Origin: Caulobacter sp.
GTDB taxonomy: Bacteria > Pseudomonadota > Alphaproteobacteria > Caulobacterales > Caulobacteraceae
Direction of reading: 5' to 3'
DNA: 45,201 nt
Assembly (NCBI GenBank): GCA_017744495.1
Contig: JAGIBE010000213.1
Coordinates: forward strand, 50,170 to 95,370
Position numbers and translations under genes: made by a program
The notes under the pieces: model-generated
Seen by the model: only the letters and a program-made list of their open reading frames with translations
What the model was told of the DNA's origin: nothing
The model's database searches: none
Part shown: positions 15,317 through 23,818 of the stretch, in pieces
Layout: the number at the start of each line of letters is the position of its first letter
Position numbering within the stretch: the first letter of the stretch is position 1

Positions 15317-15931
15317 ATGCCGAAAAAGTTGTTCTCGCTGTCCCCGTTCGCGCGTTCCGCGCCTCTACCGTCCATGGACGCGTGCACGACCATGCTTACG
15401 GAAAGCGCCATGAAGGATGTCCTCGCGGAGCTTCGGCCCCACGAGCGCAAGCTCGTGGCCTATATCGTGCGGCGCTCCAAGGATCCCGCGCGGGCCGAGG
15501 ACATCCTCCAGGAGACCTTCCTTACCGTCATGCGCCAGGCCGGCAAGCAGGAGATCACCCAGCCGCTGGCCTATGCCTATCGGGTAGCGGACTCGCTGAT
15601 CTACGCTCAGGCCCGCCGCGACAAGCGCGAGGAGCCGATCGGCGACGAGGACTTCGGCTGCGACATGCCCCTGCCCGACGTGGTGCTCGAGCACAAGCAA
15701 CGGGCGGCCGTGTTCGAGGCGGCGCTGAAGCGCCTCTCGCCCCTGCGGCGCGACATCTTCATCCGCCGTCACCTCGACGGTCAGTCACGACAAGCCATTG
15801 CCGATGATCTGCGGATCAGTCTGGAGGCGGTCAAGAAACACCTCGTGCGGGCCATGGCCGAACTGGCGAGCGCGATGCAGGACGCGGCGGTCAACGCCGC
15901 GCGAGAAGGGAGCGGCCGCGATGCGCGCTAA
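15317..15931 (+). CDS. ECF sigma factor, FecI-like
   Basis: RNA polymerase sigma-70 family factor of up to 204 residues. Region 2 (RKLVAYIVRRSKDPARAEDILQ, then ETFLTVMR) spans about residues 43-102, and region 4 (LKRLSPLRRDIFIRRHLDG, QAIADDLRISLEAVKKHLVRAM) about 134-184. Regions 1 and 3 are absent, as in ECF factors. The start is uncertain: 15317 is the first ATG after the receptor gene, while 15374, 15392 or 15410 would remove an N-terminus without family resemblance. It overlaps the anti-sigma gene by 11 bp. Known FecI-type factors direct transcription of their cognate receptor after a signal passes receptor to FecR to FecI. Here receptor, sigma and anti-sigma follow in that order. Confidence 0.9.
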   Translation: MPKKLFSLSPFARSAPLPSMDACTTMLTESAMKDVLAELRPHERKLVAYIVRRSKDPARAEDILQETFLTVMRQAGKQEITQPLAYAYRVADSLIYAQARRDKREEPIGDEDFGCDMPLPDVVLEHKQRAAVFEAALKRLSPLRRDIFIRRHLDGQSRQAIADDLRISLEAVKKHLVRAMAELASAMQDAAVNAAREGSGRDAR

Positions 15932-16898
15932 CGACAACTGGCGGCTGCCGTCCGACGAGGAACTCGAGATCGCCGCCGACTGGGCCGATCGTCTGCCCGA
16001 CCTGGCGGCCGGCGAGCGTGCGGAGCTGGAGGCTTGGCTTGCCGGGGGCCCCGGCCGCGCCGCCGCCTTCGCCCTGATGCGCGACACCCAGCGCGACACC
16101 GCCCTGATCGAGGCCGCCGAGCACGTGCGCGCCGCGCCCGTCGCCCAGCGCTCCATGGGCCTGGGCCTGATCGCCGCCGGCGTGGCGCTGGTCGCGGGCC
16201 TGTCGGCCGTCGTCCTGGTCCGTCCCTATCTGGTCGCCACCGAGGCGCCGATGGAGCTGACCACGCCCCTGGGCCAGCGCGCCGAGCACCAGCTCAGCGA
16301 CAAGTCCGTCGTCACCCTGGCGGCCGACACCGGCGTCAGCGTGCGGTACAGCCACGCCGCCCGCGAGATTTCCCTAAAGAGGGGCGACGCGATGTTCCAG
16401 GTGGCCAAGGACAAGGCCCGGCCGTTCCGCGTCCAAGTCGGCGACACCCAGGTCGTCGCCGTGGGCACCACCTTCGAGGTCGAGCGGGTCAGCGACGCCG
16501 TCCAGGTGCGGGTCTTCGACGGCGTGGTGCGGGTCACTCGCGACGGCGCTGAGCGCAGTCTGCGCAAGGGCGAGTGGCTGATGCTGGTCGCAGATCGCGC
16601 GCCGGTCCAGGGCCGCCTGGGCGCCGACAGCTACCAGGCCTGGCGCTCGGACTGGCTGGACGCCGACGCTCTGCCACTGAAGTACGTGATCGCCCGCTTG
16701 AACCGCTACACGGCGCAAAGTGTATCGTTGCACGATCAGTCGCTGGGCGACCTGAAAGTCACGGGCCGCTTTAAGCTGGATCGCCCGGCGGAATCGCTGA
16801 CCATGCTGGCCGCCCTGCTGGACATGCGCGCCGCCTCGGACGGCCGCCGGGTCTATCTGACCCCGAAGGAACCAGCCAAGGCCGAGCCCAAGACCTAG
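15921..16898 (+). CDS. FecR-like anti-sigma factor
   Basis: A 325-residue inner-membrane regulator. The cytoplasmic N-terminus (DEELEIAADWADRL, GERAELEAWLAGGPGRAAAF) matches the FecR N-terminal sigma-binding (DUF4880) domain. One membrane segment lies at about 79-101. The periplasmic part contains the FecR domain (about 112-210: TPLGQRAEHQLSDKSVVTLAADT ... LKRGDAMFQVAKDKARPF, VVAVGTTFEV) and a C-terminal DUF4974-like region (LKYVIARLNRY ... VTGRFKLDRPAESL). I chose ATG 15921 because the region upstream in this frame has no family similarity and overlaps the sigma gene deeply. GAAGGGAG precedes it. It probably holds the sigma factor inactive until the STN receptor is occupied. Confidence 0.9.
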   Translation: MRANDNWRLPSDEELEIAADWADRLPDLAAGERAELEAWLAGGPGRAAAFALMRDTQRDTALIEAAEHVRAAPVAQRSMGLGLIAAGVALVAGLSAVVLVRPYLVATEAPMELTTPLGQRAEHQLSDKSVVTLAADTGVSVRYSHAAREISLKRGDAMFQVAKDKARPFRVQVGDTQVVAVGTTFEVERVSDAVQVRVFDGVVRVTRDGAERSLRKGEWLMLVADRAPVQGRLGADSYQAWRSDWLDADALPLKYVIARLNRYTAQSVSLHDQSLGDLKVTGRFKLDRPAESLTMLAALLDMRAASDGRRVYLTPKEPAKAEPKT

Positions 16899-17123
16899 GT
16901 GTCGAAGCTATGAAGCCGCCCCCCGAAGACCAGCTTCGGCGGCCAGTATGACGGCAAGACGGCCGGCGCGTTGGCCTGGGCCTAGATGACCTGGCCAGAT
17001 GAAGGGCGTCGTCCTCTCCGCCGACGCCGAACTCCACTGACAGCCAACGCTGCGCCACTACCGGACAATGGCCCCACCTAAGGGAACGCGACATTCAGCA
17101 CCCGCGCGGAGAACACTGCGACG

Positions 17124-20018
17124 TTAACCGGCTTCCGCAACGAGATCGTCGAGTATCCTGTGCGCGGCGAGATGGTCGGCGGTGTCATGCCCTTCGGAAA
17201 AGCTCGCCAGCAGCGGCTCCAGCGCGGCCAGCGCCTCGCCTTTCCGGCCTTGGGCGACGAGCAGGTCCGCCAGGTCAATCGCGACCCGCAGTTCCCAGGC
17301 GCGCGCGCCTTGCCGCCGCGCCCAGGCCATCGCCTCCAGCAGCAGCGCCTCGGCCCTCCGGCCGTCACCGCCTTCTTTCCGGCCGAGCGCGGCCGCCTTC
17401 GTGCGCAGGAGTTCCGACATGAAGAGGCGCTCACCGTTGCGCATGCACTGGTCGATGGTGGCGTTCAACAGATCAAGGGCCTCGATAGAACGGCCGTCCA
17501 AGACCAATCCCTGGGACAGGGCAAGGGAGAATGATGTCGTCAGCAGTTCGTAGCGCGCCGCATGGAGGCGGGCGAGGCTCTCCTCGATCCAGCCAAGCGC
17601 CTCTCCGCCTTGTCCCCGCCTGACGGCGAGTTCGCCGCGAAAGCCGCCGGAGGCCGCGATATACGGACCAAACCCATTGACCGTAGCCAGCTTGGCGAAC
17701 GCCCTGAGGCCGTCTTCGGCCTCATCGAGATCGGCCGTCCACAGGTGGATCGACAGCGTCCAGATCAGGGCGATGCAATGCGTGATCGGATGCTGCAACT
17801 GCCCTGCCGCCCGCAGGGTATCAGACGCCACCCGCCGGGCGCGCTCGGCGTAACCCTGAAGCCATAGCGTTCGCGCCAGCGCGATCCCCGAACGATTACG
17901 GTGATCAAATCCGTAATAGGTCGTCCGACCGCGTTCGGACGGAAGACCAAGCTTCAGGGCCAATTCCAGCTCACTACGCGCCAGGGCCTGATCGCCCGCG
18001 AGGTGATGCGACACTCCCGACAGCGATGCGGCCACGGCCAGCGCCTCGGGCTCGGCGATCGCGTCGGCGACCTCGACGGCCGTGGCCGCCCAGCCCAAGG
18101 CCGTCTCGAAATCGCCGATTCGCTCGTGAAAGATATGCAAGCGCCCGAGGATTCGAAGCTGGTTCCAGCGGTCCCCCAGGGCGGCGGCGACGTCCAGCGC
18201 CCGCCGCAACGCCTTCTCAGCCGCATCGCTGTTGCCGCGCGTGAACATCAAGGAAAGGCCCAGGGCGGCCTGCAACTCCAATTCTATTGAGCCGCCGCGA
18301 TGGGCGTCGGGCAGCTGGGCCGTAGCGCGCGCGCACCACGTCCGACATTCTGCCAGAAGCGACAGGTTGAGGAGGGCCGGAGCGCTTGCCGCGGCCAAGG
18401 GGATGGCCAGGTCCAGATCGCCGTCGGCCCCGAAGCTCCATTCCAGGGCCGCGCGAATCTGGCCCAGACGCAAGGACAGGTCAGCTTGTCGCAACTCTCC
18501 GCCGTCCGCCCGCCAAACCTCGCTGGCGACCAGGCGGTTGAGGACACGCGTCGCGTGGCGCCGCGCGGTCGCGTTGTAGTCGTCGCGCCCCCGGTTCAAA
18601 AGTTTGCCCCGCGCGTAGGCGCGCGTCATCTCCAGAAGGCGATAGCCGCCGCCTCCCCCCAGCCGATCAGGCGAGATCAGAGACTTGGCCGTCAGCTCGT
18701 CGAGGGCCGCCGCGGCGACGTCGATCTCGAGGTCGTCATCGACGACGACCTCGAGCGCCGCCTCGATCGAAAACGCCCCCAGAAACACTGACAGCCGATC
18801 AAACGTCAGGCGTTCGGCTTCGGAGAGCAGGCCATAGCTCCAATCCAGGGTGGCCTGCAGGGTCTGCTGCCGCGGCAGAGCGGTGCGACGCCCGCTCCAG
18901 CCCAGACTCAGGCGCTCTCCCAGCAGTCTGGCTGTCGCGTGAACGCCATGGGCGGCCACACGAACGGCCGCCAATTCGATCGGCAAGGCCATGCCGTCCA
19001 GGCGCCGGCACATGTCGGCGACAACCTGCACCGCCTCAAGATCGTTGGCGAGGACGCCTCCAGCGGAGGACGCCCGCGCTACGAAAAGTTCGACCGCCGG
19101 GAAGGCGAGCAGCTGTTCGCGGGTGAGCCCCGCCGTTTCGCCCGGATAGTCGAGCGAGGCCAACCAGTGCACTTGCTCGCCGCGCACCCGCAGCGCCTCG
19201 CGGCTGGTGGCCAGGATCGCGAGCCTGGGCGCAACTTCCAGCATGCGCTCTACGATGCGAGACACCGCGTCGATCAGGTGCTCGCAGTTGTCCAGGACGA
19301 TCAGCCGTTCCTGATCGCGCAGGTGGCCCAAAACGACGACCATAGGGTCTTCCGCCTGGACCGTGATGCCCAGGGCGCTGGCGATGGCCGAAGATACCAG
19401 ACCATCGTCCTGCAACGTGGCCAAGTCCACGAAACTGACGCCCTCCGCGAAGCGCTGCACTAGGGCGTATGCGGTTTCGATCGCCAGCGTGGTCTTTCCG
19501 ACGCCCCCAGCCCCGACGACCGTGAGCAGCTGGCAAGCGCCGATCCTGTCGATCAGCGATCGCACGTCGTCCGCGCGTCCGACCAAGTAGGTTGGACGCG
19601 GCGGCAATCGTCCAGCCAGAGGCGGTTGGCCTGCCGGCGTGACGGCCGGCGTCAAGCCTTGAACGGAAGCGACGAAGGCGTACCCCACGCCGACCTGGGT
19701 GGAAATGAACCGCGCGCCGTCCTCTCCATCGCCTAGAATCTTGCGCAGGTTCGCCATGTGGAAACGGAGACTGGCGTCCTCGACGACGACGTCGGGCCAA
19801 ACGCGCGAGAGCAACTCGCGCTTGGGCAGCACACGCCCAGGCTGGGTGACGAGCGCCAGCAGCAGGTCCAGCGACCGTCCGCCAATTTCGACCGGAATCC
19901 CGTCCTTGGTGAGCAGCCGCTCGCTCGGGCTCAGCGCGAAGCGTCCGAACGCCAGGCGCGCCGCGACCGGCTGTTCGCGTTCAGGGGTAAGCGTGGTGTG
20001 TTCTACAGCCTGGCGCAT
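17124..20018 (-). CDS. Winged-helix transcriptional regulator with NB-ARC-like ATPase and TPR-like repeats
   Basis: A large cytoplasmic regulator of 964 residues from the ATG at 20018. The order is an OmpR-type winged helix (about 22-119: FGRFALSPSERLLTKDG ... LLSRVWPDVVVEDASLRFHMANLRKIL), a signal-transduction ATPase with P-loop GAGGVGKTT at 169-177 and Walker B LIVLDN at 239-244, then a long helical C-terminus rich in Ala/Leu repeats resembling TPR scaffolds (about 500-960). This SARP/MalT-like layout suggests ligand- or ATP-dependent oligomerisation. A GTG at 20111 would add 31 residues without family resemblance. The gene is divergent from an MFS transporter, its most likely target (inference). 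No ligand can be read from the sequence. Confidence 0.85.
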   Translation of the reverse strand: MRQAVEHTTLTPEREQPVAARLAFGRFALSPSERLLTKDGIPVEIGGRSLDLLLALVTQPGRVLPKRELLSRVWPDVVVEDASLRFHMANLRKILGDGEDGARFISTQVGVGYAFVASVQGLTPAVTPAGQPPLAGRLPPRPTYLVGRADDVRSLIDRIGACQLLTVVGAGGVGKTTLAIETAYALVQRFAEGVSFVDLATLQDDGLVSSAIASALGITVQAEDPMVVVLGHLRDQERLIVLDNCEHLIDAVSRIVERMLEVAPRLAILATSREALRVRGEQVHWLASLDYPGETAGLTREQLLAFPAVELFVARASSAGGVLANDLEAVQVVADMCRRLDGMALPIELAAVRVAAHGVHATARLLGERLSLGWSGRRTALPRQQTLQATLDWSYGLLSEAERLTFDRLSVFLGAFSIEAALEVVVDDDLEIDVAAAALDELTAKSLISPDRLGGGGGYRLLEMTRAYARGKLLNRGRDDYNATARRHATRVLNRLVASEVWRADGGELRQADLSLRLGQIRAALEWSFGADGDLDLAIPLAAASAPALLNLSLLAECRTWCARATAQLPDAHRGGSIELELQAALGLSLMFTRGNSDAAEKALRRALDVAAALGDRWNQLRILGRLHIFHERIGDFETALGWAATAVEVADAIAEPEALAVAASLSGVSHHLAGDQALARSELELALKLGLPSERGRTTYYGFDHRNRSGIALARTLWLQGYAERARRVASDTLRAAGQLQHPITHCIALIWTLSIHLWTADLDEAEDGLRAFAKLATVNGFGPYIAASGGFRGELAVRRGQGGEALGWIEESLARLHAARYELLTTSFSLALSQGLVLDGRSIEALDLLNATIDQCMRNGERLFMSELLRTKAAALGRKEGGDGRRAEALLLEAMAWARRQGARAWELRVAIDLADLLVAQGRKGEALAALEPLLASFSEGHDTADHLAAHRILDDLVAEAG

Positions 20019-20227
20019 GTTGCGGTGTGCGGTCGCCTTGAACCCGCCAGTGTAGGGCGGCTTGGAACGGATCAAAATGGCGGTTGCGATCGAGTTTTCA
20101 CTCGCTACCACCTGTCGACGTAAGCAGAATATCGCGCAAGTTAGCGCTTATGAGACTTTGTGAGGCAAGGGCTGCCGGTTCGCTCGCCGCGCTATACAAA
20201 TCGCGCTCCAATGCTCATACCTTCACC

Positions 20228-21457
20228 ATGGCGCCGCAGTGGTATCGTGATTTGCAGCAAGGCGCTCGGCGGGCGTTCTGGACCACGTTCGCGGGCTTTG
20301 GCCTCGACGCCATGGACGTCCAGCTCTACGCCTTCGTGATCCCGACGCTCTTGATGCTTTGGCATTTGGATCACGCCAGCGCGGGGTTGCTGGCCAGCGT
20401 CACCCTGGCCTGCTCGGCCGTGGGCGGTTCGGTCGCCGGGACGCTCGCCGATCGGTTCGGCCGGGTTCGGGTCCTGACCGTCACGATCCTCTGGCTGGGC
20501 CTATCGTCCTGCCTCTGCGGCCTGGCCCAGAACTTCCAGCAACTGTTGGTCGCCCGGGCCCTCCAGGGCCTGGGCTTTGGCGCGGAATGGGCCGCTGGAG
20601 CGGTGTTTGTCGCCGAAATCGTCAAACCCGAAATTCGCGGCCGCGTCCTGGGGGCGGTGCAGAGCGCCTGGGGCTTGGGTTGGGGCCTGGCCGCGGCGGC
20701 TTCAGCCCTGGCCCTTGCGCTCCTACCGCCGGACCTCGGCTGGCGGGTAACCTTCGTCGTCAGCCTTCTCCCCGCTATCGCCATCTTCCTTTTCCGGATC
20801 AGGATGGCGGAATCCCACGCCTTCCTGGCGAGCCGTCGGCAAACCTCGTGGAGCGCCATCTTCGCCGGCGGGCGCCTTTCAATCACGCTCAGAGGCAGCC
20901 TTTTGGCGACCGGCATGCACGGCGGGTACTGGTCGATCGCCAGTTGGTGGCCAGCGATGCTTCACACCCAAAGGGGGTTCGCGGCCACGACCGTCAGCCT
21001 CTATTTTGCAGTCATCGTCGGCGGATCCCTGTTCGGATACATGGCCGGCGCCTGGTTGAGCGACATGGCGGGACGCAGGGCGACATTGGCGGCCTTCGCC
21101 CTCGGCGCGGCGCTGAGCGTGCTGGCCAGCACCGGGCTTCCGGTGTCCGACGCCGTGTTACTGGCCCTAAGCTTCCCGCTCGGCTTTTTCGCCCTGGGCA
21201 TGTTCAGCGCGATCGGCCCGGTCCTGACGGAGCTCTTCCCCACCGAGATGCGGGGCTCTGGCCTGGGCTTTTGCTACAATGTCGGACGCGGACTGGCTGG
21301 CCTCATGCCGGCCCTGATTGGACTGGACGTCCAGAAAACCGGGCTCGCCCACGCCATCGGCCTATACGCCACTTCGGCCTATGTCCTTGTTTTGCTGGCG
21401 ACCGCGATCATTCCCGAAACACGGGGGCGGGACCTTGACGCGACCGCCCTCCCATGA
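20228..21457 (+). CDS. MFS transporter (aromatic acid/sugar-porter-like)
   Basis: An inner-membrane permease of 409 residues with about 12 hydrophobic segments. The major-facilitator motif DRFGRVRVL follows segment 2, LQGLGFGAEWAAGAVFVAE lies in segments 4-5, and PTEMRGSGLGFCYNVGRG in the second half. The G-x-G-x-E-W motif is typical of the metabolite:H+ symporter/aromatic acid group. The frame is open to 20084, overlapping the divergent regulator, but the transporter-like sequence starts at MAPQWYRDL, so I chose 20228. Its Shine-Dalgarno is weak. It is convergent with the DUF1348 gene (12-bp gap). Substrate is not readable. Confidence 0.85.
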   Translation: MAPQWYRDLQQGARRAFWTTFAGFGLDAMDVQLYAFVIPTLLMLWHLDHASAGLLASVTLACSAVGGSVAGTLADRFGRVRVLTVTILWLGLSSCLCGLAQNFQQLLVARALQGLGFGAEWAAGAVFVAEIVKPEIRGRVLGAVQSAWGLGWGLAAAASALALALLPPDLGWRVTFVVSLLPAIAIFLFRIRMAESHAFLASRRQTSWSAIFAGGRLSITLRGSLLATGMHGGYWSIASWWPAMLHTQRGFAATTVSLYFAVIVGGSLFGYMAGAWLSDMAGRRATLAAFALGAALSVLASTGLPVSDAVLLALSFPLGFFALGMFSAIGPVLTELFPTEMRGSGLGFCYNVGRGLAGLMPALIGLDVQKTGLAHAIGLYATSAYVLVLLATAIIPETRGRDLDATALP

Positions 21458-21469
21458 TCGATCCCGAGA

Positions 21470-21940
21470 CTAGAGGCTAAGCTCCGAGAGCGTGGGATGG
21501 TCCGCGGGCCGGGGCCCCAGGCGCCAGCGCAACAGGCGCTCGTGTTCCTGTATCAGATGCTCGTTCACGCTGGTGAAGCGGCGACGAACCTGACCGCCGG
21601 AATTGAGCTCCCAGGCCTCGCCGCCATGGGCGCGGCACCAAACGCCGCTATCGTTGCGAAATTCGGCGACGAAGCGAAGCGCGATGCGATCGCCGTCCGC
21701 CGACCACAACTCGGTGATCACCCGACGCTCCGTCTGGCGTCGCCATTGGCGCTCTACACACGCGCGTATCTGCTCGCGCCCCCAAAGGAATTCGGCGCGG
21801 TTTCGCCATTGGCAGTCGATGCTGTTCTGCATGACGATGGCTTCGACGTCCCGTGAATTGGACGCATGCTCCGCGGCCAAGACCTTTTCGAGCGCTCGCT
21901 GAACGTCCGGACGCGGATCGGCGCTCGTTTTGCCGCTCAT
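21470..21940 (-). CDS. DUF1348 family protein (NTF2-like fold)
   Basis: A 156-residue soluble protein matching the DUF1348 signature nearly throughout: SRDVEAIV, DCQWRNRAEFLWGREQI, W-x(n)-DGDRIALRFVAEFRNDSGVWCRAHGGEAWEL split across the family's strands, VRRRFTSVNEHLI and RPADHPTLSEL. The family has an NTF2-like alpha+beta fold and no established reaction. It is divergent from the seven-gene hydrolase/SDR operon, with a repeat-bearing promoter region between them, so co-regulation is plausible. No signal peptide is seen. Family assignment is strong, function unknown. Confidence 0.85.
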   Translation of the reverse strand: MSGKTSADPRPDVQRALEKVLAAEHASNSRDVEAIVMQNSIDCQWRNRAEFLWGREQIRACVERQWRRQTERRVITELWSADGDRIALRFVAEFRNDSGVWCRAHGGEAWELNSGGQVRRRFTSVNEHLIQEHERLLRWRLGPRPADHPTLSELSL

Positions 21941-22030
21941 ATCGTCTCGCTAACAAATCTCGCGGCGCGTCGGGACGCTTCCGCTGGAAAACTCGATCGG
22001 GATGATCATGGCGCGGCGTCCACACGGCCA

Positions 22031-22050
22031 GTGAGCCGGTGTGAGCCGGT
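22031..22050. repeat. Tandem 10-bp repeat in the divergent promoter region, candidate operator
   Basis: GTGAGCCGGT occurs twice without a gap, one helical turn apart, followed by GTTATT. Further right, on the other strand, the same modules recur: GGCTCAC at 22133-22139 and TAACACC at 22147-22153. The region separates DUF1348 (leftward) from the seven-gene operon (rightward), so a regulator bound here could act on both. No regulator is identified. Confidence 0.45.
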
Positions 22051-22208
22051 GTTATTTCGCGCCGACTGGAGCCGTGAAGCCCATAGCGCGGAGCTTGCTG
22101 ACGCAGCGGCAAAGTCGGCGCCGGATGATCCGGGCTCACATGAACTAACACCGAGGCCGCCCGGGTTTGCGTATCTTCTGGGAACGTCCAACCCGAAGGA
22201 TGCTCATC

Positions 22209-23246
22209 ATGTCCGCCGCTGTTCCCCCTAAGCCTGTTGGTCCAGATCGCCGCCGCGTCGTCGGCGCTGCGGGCCTCACGGCGCTTCTCCTCAGCGTCGC
22301 CGAAGCAAGCCGCGCGGCGACCACGAGGCCGGTTTCGCCGCCTTTGCAGCCCTTCGGGGGTCTGAAGCAGGTCGACGCCGGCGTCCTGAACATCGGCTAT
22401 GTCGAGATGGGACCCAAGGACGGTGCGGCCGTGTTGCTGCTGCACGGTTGGCCCTACGACATCCACGCCTTCGCCGAGGTCGCCCCGCGTCTGGCCGCCG
22501 CCGGCCGTCGGGTCGTCGTCCCCCACCTGCGCGGCCACGGGACTACCCGCTTCCTTTCGGCTGACACGATGCGCAACGGCCAGCAGGCCGCCTTAGCGGT
22601 GGACGGCATCGCCCTGATGGACGCGCTGGGGATCGAGCAGGCCACCGTCGCCGGCTTTGACTGGGGCGCGCGCACCGCCGATATCATGGCCGCCCTATGG
22701 CCCGAGCGCTGCAAGGCCCTGGTCAGCGTCAGCGGCTACCTGGTCGGCAGCCAGAAGGCCAACGCCGCGCCCCTGCCGCCCGCCGCCGAACTCCAATGGT
22801 GGTACCAGTTCTACTTCGCCACCGAGCGCGGCCGAGCCGGCTACGCGGCCAACACCGAGGCCTTCAACCGGCTGATCTGGACCTTGGCCTCGCCGCAATG
22901 GAAGTTCGACGACGCGACCTTCGCCCGCACGGCCAGATCGTTCGCCAACCCCGACCACGTCGACATCGTGATCCACAACTATCGCTGGCGGCTGGGCCTG
23001 GCCCAGGGCGAGGCGAAATACGACGACTTGGAGGCCAAGCTGGCTGCCGGTCCGCCGATCACCATCCCGGCCATCACGATGGAGGGCGACGCCAACGGCG
23101 CGCCGCACCCGCCGCCCGCCGCCTATGCCGGCAAGTTCAAGGGCCCCTACGCCCACCGCCTGATCACTGGCGGGATCGGCCACAACCTGCCGCAGGAAGC
23201 GCCCGCGACCTTCGCCCAGGCCGTGCTCGACGTCGGCAAGCTGTAG
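22209..23246 (+). CDS. Alpha/beta hydrolase, epoxide hydrolase/haloalkane dehalogenase type, Tat-exported
   Basis: A 345-residue hydrolase, first of a seven-gene run. The N-terminus has a twin-arginine-like signal (DRRRVVGAAGLTALLL, cut near residue 37). The oxyanion motif is HGWP (79-82), the nucleophile is D151 in GFDWGA, and the catalytic His is probably H325 in GIGHNLPQE. An Asp rather than Ser nucleophile places it with epoxide hydrolases and dehalogenases. I chose ATG 22209 over the upstream ATG 22200 and 22167 because AAGGA precedes it at 8 nt. The next gene starts 10 bp after its stop. It probably acts in the periplasm on a reactive electrophile, though the substrate is unknown. Confidence 0.83.
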   Translation: MSAAVPPKPVGPDRRRVVGAAGLTALLLSVAEASRAATTRPVSPPLQPFGGLKQVDAGVLNIGYVEMGPKDGAAVLLLHGWPYDIHAFAEVAPRLAAAGRRVVVPHLRGHGTTRFLSADTMRNGQQAALAVDGIALMDALGIEQATVAGFDWGARTADIMAALWPERCKALVSVSGYLVGSQKANAAPLPPAAELQWWYQFYFATERGRAGYAANTEAFNRLIWTLASPQWKFDDATFARTARSFANPDHVDIVIHNYRWRLGLAQGEAKYDDLEAKLAAGPPITIPAITMEGDANGAPHPPPAAYAGKFKGPYAHRLITGGIGHNLPQEAPATFAQAVLDVGKL

Positions 23247-23256
23247 GACCGGGCCG

Positions 23257-23784
23257 ATGAAGTCGCCCTTCCTGTTCGCCCTCGCCGTCGGCGCCAGCGC
23301 CGTGGTCGCCGGTCTCTGCTGGGCCGACGCCACGTCCTGGGCCTGGGCGGCCAAGCCGGCCTCTGACGCCTCGCCGATCTATGGCGTGCGGATCCCGAAC
23401 GGCTACCGCGACTGGACCCTGGTCGCCCCCGCCCAGGAGGCCCCGCCGCTAGACGAGCTGCGCGCCACGGTCGGCAACGGCAAGGCGCTGAAGGCTTACC
23501 GGACCGGCAAGACGCATCCGTTCCCGGACGGGACGGTGCTGGTCAAGCTGGCCTGGAAGCACACGGCCTCGCCCGACTTCCGGCCCGCCTCAGTCCCCGG
23601 CGCTGCGACCACGTTGCAGGTGATGGTCAAGGACTCCAAGCGCTACGCCGCCACCGGCGGCTGGGGCTTTGGCCGCTTCGTCGCCGGCAGGCCGGTCGAC
23701 CAAGCCCAGCACGAGACCTGCTTCGCCTGCCACGCCACGCTGTCGCCCGACCGCGACTACGTCTTTACCCGCTACGCCCCCTGA
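23257..23784 (+). CDS. Cytochrome P460 family protein
   Basis: A 175-residue exported haem protein. A hydrophobic signal sequence is present (about 1-32). The C-terminus has a single c-type haem motif C155-F-A-C158-H159. The body (VRIPNGYRDWTLVAPA, FPDGTVLVKLAWKH, GWGFGRFVAG) follows the cytochrome P460 pattern. Studied members oxidise hydroxylamine or related nitrogen compounds, using a Lys cross-linked haem; K98 or K101 lies where such a Lys could be, but this is not testable by eye. It is co-directional with 10- and 34-bp gaps to neighbours. In this operon of hydrolases and peroxide resistance it may handle reactive small molecules (inference). Confidence 0.85.
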   Translation: MKSPFLFALAVGASAVVAGLCWADATSWAWAAKPASDASPIYGVRIPNGYRDWTLVAPAQEAPPLDELRATVGNGKALKAYRTGKTHPFPDGTVLVKLAWKHTASPDFRPASVPGAATTLQVMVKDSKRYAATGGWGFGRFVAGRPVDQAQHETCFACHATLSPDRDYVFTRYAP

Positions 23785-23818
23785 GGGCGCGGGACGCCCC
23801 CTCCCCAAGGAGTTTCCA

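Noticed and set aside
16912..16943. Possible terminator hairpin after the FecR-like gene (GCCGCC...GGCGGC)
   Set aside because: The arms pair only with an internal bulge and no T-tract follows.
20135..20160. TTAGCGCTTA near-palindrome between the winged-helix regulator and MFS genes
   Set aside because: Imperfect symmetry and no second copy; too weak to call an operator.
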